The notes beneath the pieces are model-generated. The model saw only the letters and a list, made by a program, of their open reading frames with translations, was not told where the DNA came from and did not search any database. A stretch of 64,000 nucleotides of DNA from Typha latifolia. Lineage: Eukaryota > Streptophyta > Magnoliopsida > Poales > Typhaceae. Where the stretch lies: NCBI GenBank assembly GCA_019914945.1, contig CM034106.1, positions 3,596,001 through 3,660,000 on the forward strand, in the 5' to 3' direction. Each line of letters begins with the position of its first letter. Position 1 is the stretch's first letter. Positions 57,756 to 64,000 of this stretch are shown piece after piece. The position numbers and the translations under genes were made by a program.

Positions 57756-57952
57756 ATTGGTATTAGAGCCCTATCAATTGGTATCAAAGAAGGCGAACCT
57801 CAGACCTCCATTAATGGTTGAAACAAGAAAGATGGCATCAACAAAGAAAACCTATGGAGAGCACACCGACAAAGGAGGACTCAATGCACGATGATCCTAA
57901 CCGTGAGGGCGATTCCTTTGGAGCGACCATGGCAGGACCAAGTCAACCAACG
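57756..57952 (+). other. F3 doubled PBS and gag start
   Basis: TGGTATTAGAGCC (57758-57770), then CTATCAAT and TGGTATCAAAGA (57779-57790), a 21-bp repeat of terminus plus PBS. A gag-like start MVETRKMASTKK is at 57814, broken soon after by stops and then by copia E at 57953. Confidence 0.7.
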
Positions 57953-58985
57953 TGAAAAAAATAAATCTAGACACAAGTATGTATCTAAATACTAGGCAAT
58001 GATATTACTCGTTTGCTTAAGTAAAAGTCCGTAGAAATATTAGGAACGAAAGCAAAGATGAACGCCAAGATTTTAACGTGGAAAAACCCAAACGGGAAAA
58101 AAACCTCGGATCCAAACTCGGATCAAAACCAATCACTTGAATAGTAGCAGTTACAAGACTGACTCACAAAACAACCCGTCGATCCAAACGACTTTGTTCT
58201 TCTCAGTCTTGCTCGCTAGAACCCACGATTCACTGCTTCTCGTGATTGAAGTCCAATCTCGGTAACCCTCGAGATTGATCTTTCGTCTAGATAGCCCTTA
58301 AGACGAAAGATTAAGTTTTGTAGATGAGTGAAACCTTGATAGTTGAAGAACCAATGTAGCCTCAAAAAGTCTCCTTCAATGATGCTTCTTCAACACCCTA
58401 GAGATAGGGCATCACAATCCTTATATATGATCTCCAAGATAGAGTCAAATCTAAGTCTTATCCGTACTCACGAAAGTCCAATTTTATCAAACTTCATTGG
58501 TGCATTCAAACGCGGTCCGGGTGCGTTCGAACGGCATGACTTGATCTCGGGTGCGTTCGAACGGGCCCGAGTGCGTTCGAACGCGACAACTTGAATTCTT
58601 CAGGTTGCGTTCGAACACGTTTGTGAATGCCGCTCTCAGTTTGTGTGAACGCAGTACCCGCGTTCGAACGCATTTCCGAACGCGGCTCTCTGTCTGTGTG
58701 AACGCAGTACCCGCGTTCGAACGTGTTTGTGAACGCGGCTCTCTGTCTGTGTGAACGCAGTATTCGCGTTCGAACGCGTTTGTAAGTGCGGCTCTCTGTC
58801 TGTGTGAATGCAGTACGCATGTTTGAACGCGTTTGTGAATGCGGTGTGAACTCGACGGCTTTTCTCCAATAATCTTGCAATTTTTCAAACCAGAGATATT
58901 CTAGACTTGTGTAAAGCTCATATAAATGAAAAAAAATACACTTAGAATATTTTGTACACAATTGCCAACAAATAAAAACCTAACA
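57953..58985 (-). repeat. 3' LTR of copia E
   Basis: TGTTAGGTTTTT to GATTTATTTTTTTCA on the minus strand. Four or five palindrome-bearing ~53-bp units (58600-58850) and single palindromes to 58505; TATA region near 58424-58431. Confidence 0.93.
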
Positions 58986-59332
58986 ATCTCCCCCTTTGGC
59001 AATTTGTGACAAAACACCTAGGTTACAAGATATTATATTGAGCAATCAACAAAACTAGAATATTTTGCACATCAATCCCTGCAAATAAACATATACCAAT
59101 CCAAGATCAAGTGAAAATAACTTGAAATGAATAAACAATCCAAACACAAGTTATAAATGGAGCATAAGTTCAAAAGTATTTAAATAGACAAAGTTCACAA
59201 TTTCTCCAAGCAAAGTTATAAGCAAGATTAGAAAGACAGAAAGACTCTAATAAACTCCCCCTATTACCATGCTCCCCCTACACACCTAGGCATCTAGACA
59301 CTCTCCCCCCTTTTTGCCACAAATGCCAAAGA
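58986..59332 (-). other. Copia E polypurine tract and 3' non-coding region
   Basis: Reverse complement of AAAGGGGGAGAT at 58986-58997, then non-coding sequence with GGGGGAG repeats, as in A and B. Confidence 0.85.
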
Positions 59333-60382
59333 CTAGGAACTCGGAGGAAGCTGACGTTGAAGAATCGTCAACACAGAGTCAAGTACAGTCCCCTGACGAG
59401 CTTGCTCAGCTCGTAAATCATTCACTGCCGAATGGAGATCCTGCACTTGAGTACTAAGCTGATCGAAATGGTCAGAGTACTGTGGTAACTCCCCCTCAGA
59501 GTGAGATGTGTCACCGTCAGAGCTATCATCAGAATTGTCGAGGTGCGATGAGTGACCAGCGGCGGAAGAGGACGGCTTGAGAGGAGACAACTGGTCGTGA
59601 GCTTGACTCCGCTTAAGTGTAATTCGATCCAGTGATTTGTGCGGAGTAAGGGAAGGTTCTGAAGCATCCACATGCACCTCACTCTGAGTGCACAAATTTG
59701 TAATAAAGATGCCGAACAGTAACCCCTCACGAGGTGCTTATTTCTAGGCAGCTGTGAGAATCGAATCATAGATCACCACAGCCAAATCAACAGAGACTCC
59801 AGATAACATTGCATGAAGAAGGAATGCACGATCCAGACTAATACTGGAATGTCGAGTCTTGGGGGTGACGTTGTACAGACAAAACAGGTGAAGCATGCGG
59901 GCTACTAGTGTCAGCTTCGCATGCGGCATCATGTTTCCCATCTACCGTTCCCCTTTGATCAATACAGTGCCAGCATATTCATCGACATCAGGAAGTGGAG
60001 CAGACGTGGGGTACTGGAACTCACCATCAGGAAGACGAAGTTCAGCGCGAATAACATCCGAGTCCAAGTATACAGACACCCCACGAACAGTAGAACGAAT
60101 ACAACGTTCTAAAACTGTGGCATTACAAAAAAATTCTCGAACAACTTCCACATAAGCAGTCCCGCTCATCCGACACACCGATAACCATCCTCGCTCAGTA
60201 AATATCTGTTCTATCCCCAAAGAAGAAAAATCAGAAATGACCACGAGTCGTTCACAAATAACAGGACGGGTGTCAAAATTATGTTTGTATCGCCTTGCAG
60301 CCGTTGAAGTAGAAAACTTTGGAGCCGAAGTAGGTGAGGAAGGCGGCCTAGGTTTCTTGGAAACTGTAGCTTTTCTAGGCAT
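59333..60382 (-). pseudogene. Extra ORF of copia E, broken
   Basis: Homologue of 34099-35148, starting MPRKATVSKKPRPP at 60382, colinear to the PPSS end at 59333. Unlike A and B copy 2 it keeps CAG in the EFQYP motif. A TAG at about 59942 (R of ERW-K-GN) and two stops near 59736-59743 break it. The C-terminal coiled coil is preserved. Confidence 0.85.
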
Positions 60383-60383
60383 T

Positions 60384-60648
60384 CTTGAGAAAGAAACAAG
60401 ATGCAAGATTCAATACATGCCCAAAGCAACCAAAAAAATAGCAAGAAATCCAAAAAAAAATCAAGAAACCATGAAGGCCCTAAATAAAATCCATCATCCA
60501 CTTGAAAACGCTAAGATATCATGTTCAATCACACAAGAAACATCAAGATAGTAACTTTAACATGATCAAAACTCGAAAACGCACGAAATCAATCAAGATC
60601 AAGAGACTTAATTGAATAAAAAATAAGAAAATTGATGGATGATCATAC
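60384..60648 (-). other. Putative 5'-UTR intron of copia E extra ORF
   Basis: Donor GCGAG|GTATGATC at 60648 and acceptor TTTCTTTCTCAAG ending at 60384; 265 nt. Same layout as in A and B. Confidence 0.65.
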
Positions 60649-60753
60649 CTCGCAAAAGTGAATAAAAACTAAGAAATTCGGCCGAAAGATGCTAGATCCG
60701 GAGGAGAACAACCTTTTAAAAGGGTTTGTAGTGAGAAATTTGATGAAAAATGC

Positions 60754-61726
60754 TGATACGATCACACCTCTGGCTATGGAGCTCTGATACCAGCTTGATA
60801 CGATCACACCTTTTTGGTAAAGGTTCGATCTCTTCCAATTCTTGATCTGGACTAGATCTGGCACGGAACTTTGAAATAAGATCCCGAAATATTCCACCGT
60901 TGGATCGATGTGAAATTTTGATATGTTGTCGCCCCAGAAAAGACTTTCCAACAAATTAAGTTTCAGGCGAATCGGATGGACGAACATCAGGATGCTCTAT
61001 TTTGGACGAACATCAGGATGCTCTGTTTTGGATTCATGGATGGAGGCACGAGATCCTAGGTAATGATGGTTGGTGGAGGACCGGCGTTAATGTGATGGCA
61101 CCGGTGAAAAGTGATGGTGGAAGGGTTGTGGTTGATGGAAGGATTAGGGCAAGTGTGGGATAGATTGGACGAAGGGGGAGAAGAGGGCCACCCCTAAGGG
61201 ACTAGGGTGATTAGCCGGACGAGGGAGGTTAGAAGCGGCGTCGCTGGGGATTGAGAGAACGGGAGCGAAGAAGACGAAGGAGGCAAGGCAAAACTCAATC
61301 TCAATAATCAATAATCAATTTGGTTGCCTACCACATCCTTTTATAGGCTAACCAACAACTCAAATTAACCCTAAAACATAATTTTCGTCGACCGCGTTCG
61401 AACTCTCCCGACCGCGTTCAAACGTACCGAGTTTGCTCTTCTGGATTTGCGAACGTGATGCAGACATTCGAACGCGCGATCGAACGCGCTATTGGTATTT
61501 GCGAACGCGATGCAGGCATTCACAGTGCGTTCGAACGCATAGTACATTCTCTTCACCACGTTCACAATCCCGTTCACAAACCGCGTTCGAACTCACTCCA
61601 CCCGCGTTCGAACGCGACTTACAGAAAACTTATTTTAATTGAAATTAAACACTAAAATATGAAACAAAAACACTCCTAAAGTGAATCCATGCTCGAGACG
61701 ACGTCGGTGAAATCTGAATCGTATCA
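60754..61726 (-). mobile_element. Solo LTR of gypsy family D in copia E, TSD with one mismatch
   Basis: Minus-strand TGATACGATTCAG to GATCGTATCA, flanked by AATGC/AATAC (60749-60753, 61727-61731). Palindromes at 61385-61615 and TATA box (61338-61345). Its end contains a terminus GATCGTATCA (60805-60796), a PBS TGGTATCAGAGC (60792-60781) and a second terminus ending at 60754, 42 bp further. It lies in the leader exon of copia E's extra-ORF unit. Confidence 0.88.
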
Positions 61727-61819
61727 AATACCAAGATCTTGAAGATTTGAGAGGGAGAAAATGAAGGGTTTCTATGGTTTGGAATATGGAAGATGAAAAC
61801 CCTTGGGTTCGGACGCAAT

Positions 61820-61915
61820 ATATAAAGAATCCTCGAGTGTGTTCGAACGCGCCAGTCTGCGCGTTCGAACGCGCCAGTCACCGCGTTCGAACTCAAAAAT
61901 TTGCGTTCGAACGCC
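61820..61915 (-). promoter_or_regulatory. Putative internal promoter of copia E
   Basis: Four palindromes or variants (61840-61915, exact at 61899-61910) and TATA box TTTATATA (61827-61820) 12 bp from the nearest one. Confidence 0.63.
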
Positions 61916-62911
61916 CTTTTATTTTTTAAGTAAAAAATCTAAGAAAAAATCAAAAATCTTTTTGGAGATGCACCTCTAAAAATTCAAAATAGATTCAAGA
62001 CATAGAATATGACAATCGAATGAAATAAGTCATACACAAATCAATCAAATCATCAAAAGTATATTATAATCAATTCTAATGCATCACTCAAAATTAAATT
62101 AATCTTGATTGATCATAACAATATACATATGAGGTAAGCACAAATAACATGAAATATTCTTCTTAAATAAACTTTCCTATTTAAACAATGATACAACACA
62201 GTAGTCAAACCGACTTAGTATTTAAATTTGCACTTTTTGACTTATTCTCCATAACCGAACAGGAATTTTTTCTGTATTATTTTTTTATATATATAAACCA
62301 TATAGGTGCAATGATGGCTTTCACACATGAGTAGGTAGCCCTTTTCTTGTAGTACATATCAACCAATGTGCAAGAAGATATTCACAAACATCAAAGAATT
62401 TTATTTAATTTGCAAGCAATGTACTGAGTCAAATAGACTCTAAACAAGATGGCTTTCACACAAACTCATTGTAGCCCTTTTCATTGATCTTTTATGAACA
62501 CATTTGTGATGACTAAGCATGAGGTCAAACTGTGCAAATCAACATCAATAGTGAGCTATTTAAAAACAAAATTTTATGATGTCATGCTCACTCAAGAATA
62601 TACACACGTTATGAGTGCATTAATTTTAGTATAATTATCATAGAAGTCGAGAGAGTGAATATATCAGAAATGATACAATATACTACAAGATGACAAAATT
62701 GACTATAATAACTCATAATCAAAAGAAAAATTATATTTATATGTCAAGAGTATATTATTGAATCTAGGAGTACATCAAATTTTTTTTATATGAAAAAAAC
62801 TCTCGACAAATCTGAAACTAAAACCAAAGAAAATTTCAGAGAAAAGAAAACCTAAAAAGAAACGAAAAGAAATAATAAAAATGAAACATGCAAACCAAAA
62901 CAAAAAGAAAA
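61916..62911 (-). other. Copia E post-pol spacer
   Basis: AT-rich, no ORF; homologous to the spacers of A and B. Confidence 0.8.
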
Positions 62912-64000
62912 TCAATCCAAAGCACAAATTCCTAAAGAAGTACGAAGATACTCAAATCTCTGTAAATCCAAAGGTTTTGTAAATAGATCACCCAACTCTT
63001 TCTCGGTCTCAACATGTTCTAGTGCTATTGTTTTGTCTTCAACTAACTCGCGTATAAAATGATGTCGGATATCAATATGCTTTGTACGCGAGTGTTGAAC
63101 AGGATTTTTTGAAATATTAATAGCACTCATGTTGTCACGATAAAGCACCATAGTATCTTGTTCAATGCCGTAATCTTTGACCATCTGTTTCCTCCATAGC
63201 AATTGAGAACAACAACTTCCCGCTGCAATGTACTCGGCCTCCGCAGTAGATAAAGATATTGAGTTTTGTTTCTTACTGTGCCAAGCAACCAGATTGTTTC
63301 CAACATAAAAACATCCACCTGAGGTACTTTTTCTATTATCACATGAACCTGCCCAATCAGAATCCGTGTATCCAGATATGATAGCTCCTGAGTCATATGT
63401 AAACCAGATACCTAAGTTAATTATGCCACCGACATATTTTATAATACGTTTCACAGCAAACAAATGTGTCTTCTTAGGTTCAGACTGAAACCTAGCACAC
63501 ACACCGACACTAAATGCAATGTCAGGTCTACTAGCAGTTAAGTACAAAAGACTACCAATCATGCTCCTATACAGTGTCTCATCAACACTTTTTCCTAAAA
63601 TATCCTTACCTAGTTTGGTAGTTGTACTCATAGGAGTTCTAGCATGTTTTGCATTTTCTAAACCAAATTTAGTCACAAGATCCTTAGCATACTTGGTTTG
63701 AGCGATAAATATCCCTCTTTCCAACCGGGTAATTTGAAGTCCCAAAAAAAACTTCAACTCACCCATCATGCTCATCTCAAAATGACTATGCATAAGATCT
63801 GCAAACTCCTTAGCTAATGATCGACTCGTTGCCCCAAAGACAATGTCATCCACATATATTTGTGCCACAACTAAACTCTTGTTCGACTATCTAATGAACA
63901 GTGTCTTGTCTACTCCCCCTCGAGTGAACCCCGCATCCACTAAAAAAGTGGTCAACTTCTCATACCAAGCTCTTGGAGCTTGTTTTAGCCCGTAAAGGGC
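62912..64000 (-). pseudogene. Copia E RT (C-terminal part) and RNase H, partial
   Basis: Open from 63868 to the stop at 62912: [10 protein letters not shown] with the RT catalytic aspartates, [77 protein letters not shown], ending LRTSLGICALD. An in-frame TAG at about 63887 lies just before; upstream RT sequence continues to the window edge. This part is well preserved. Confidence 0.93.

Larger units (their letters stand above)
57953..64000 (-). mobile_element. Copia E, SIRE-like, continues beyond the right edge
   Basis: Minus-strand element with 3' LTR on the left (57953-58985), polypurine tract, extra ORF, intron and internal promoter, post-pol spacer, and pol running off the window. A D-type LTR is inserted at 60754-61726. 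The left flank is CAACG; the partner flank is outside. Confidence 0.93.

Overview
The window is nuclear DNA of a flowering plant with a repeat-rich genome, and it is almost entirely transposable elements. No intact host gene, tRNA or rRNA was recognised. Evidence for a plant: Ty1/copia and Ty3/gypsy LTR retrotransposons primed by the plant initiator-Met tRNA motif (TGGTATCAGAGC), a SIRE/Maximus-type copia family with an extra 3' ORF, a PIF/Harbinger DNA transposon with its Myb/SANT partner gene, a plant LINE ORF1 fragment, and GT-AG introns. The lineage cannot be fixed from this sequence. Element names used here (F, G, D, C, K, A, B, I, E, M, L, J) are working labels invented for this annotation.

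Left part, 1-20 kb: a decayed gypsy element F1 runs into its 3' LTR (to ~3204). Next come a long LTR of family G (3205-6666) carrying a solo LTR of family D (5428-6183, TSD GACTT), a hAT-like end, a minus-strand gypsy end (J), a second family F element (8466-11794), a truncated minus-strand copia K (11795-15972), a LINE ORF1 remnant, another gypsy LTR (L) and unassigned AT-rich DNA.

Central part, 19.8-51.2 kb: a nested insertion series that can be read from its target-site duplications. A Harbinger transposase gene is split inside its intron by non-autonomous gypsy C (20322-47713, TSD CAAAT). The 5' LTR of C is split by copia A (20896-44529). Inside A sit copia B (26868-38940, TSD AAAAA) and a deleted gypsy D (41180-43754, TSD CGTTC) that landed in A's 3' LTR. 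A solo LTR of family G (48794-50188, TSD GTTTC) separates the Harbinger transposase from its Myb/SANT gene.

Right part, 51.2-64 kb: unassigned DNA, a truncated copia I (minus), fragments of G and of a hAT-like end, a C/D-type LTR (M) cut by gypsy F3, and copia E (minus), which runs off the right edge and contains a D-type LTR (60754-61726).

Three patterns cut across families. (1) The 12-bp perfect palindrome GCGTTCGAACGC and its variants cluster upstream of the TATA box in copia A/B/E/I/K LTRs, in gypsy C/D/F LTRs, and again inside the copia elements upstream of the extra ORF. (2) That extra ORF has its own apparent transcription unit: palindromes, a TATA box 12 bp downstream, a 5' leader, a ~265-nt GT-AG intron, then the ATG. 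All four copies keep this layout. (3) LTR ends of gypsy families carry the terminus plus primer-binding site as a tandem module (42 bp in family D), so that PBS copies lie inside LTRs.
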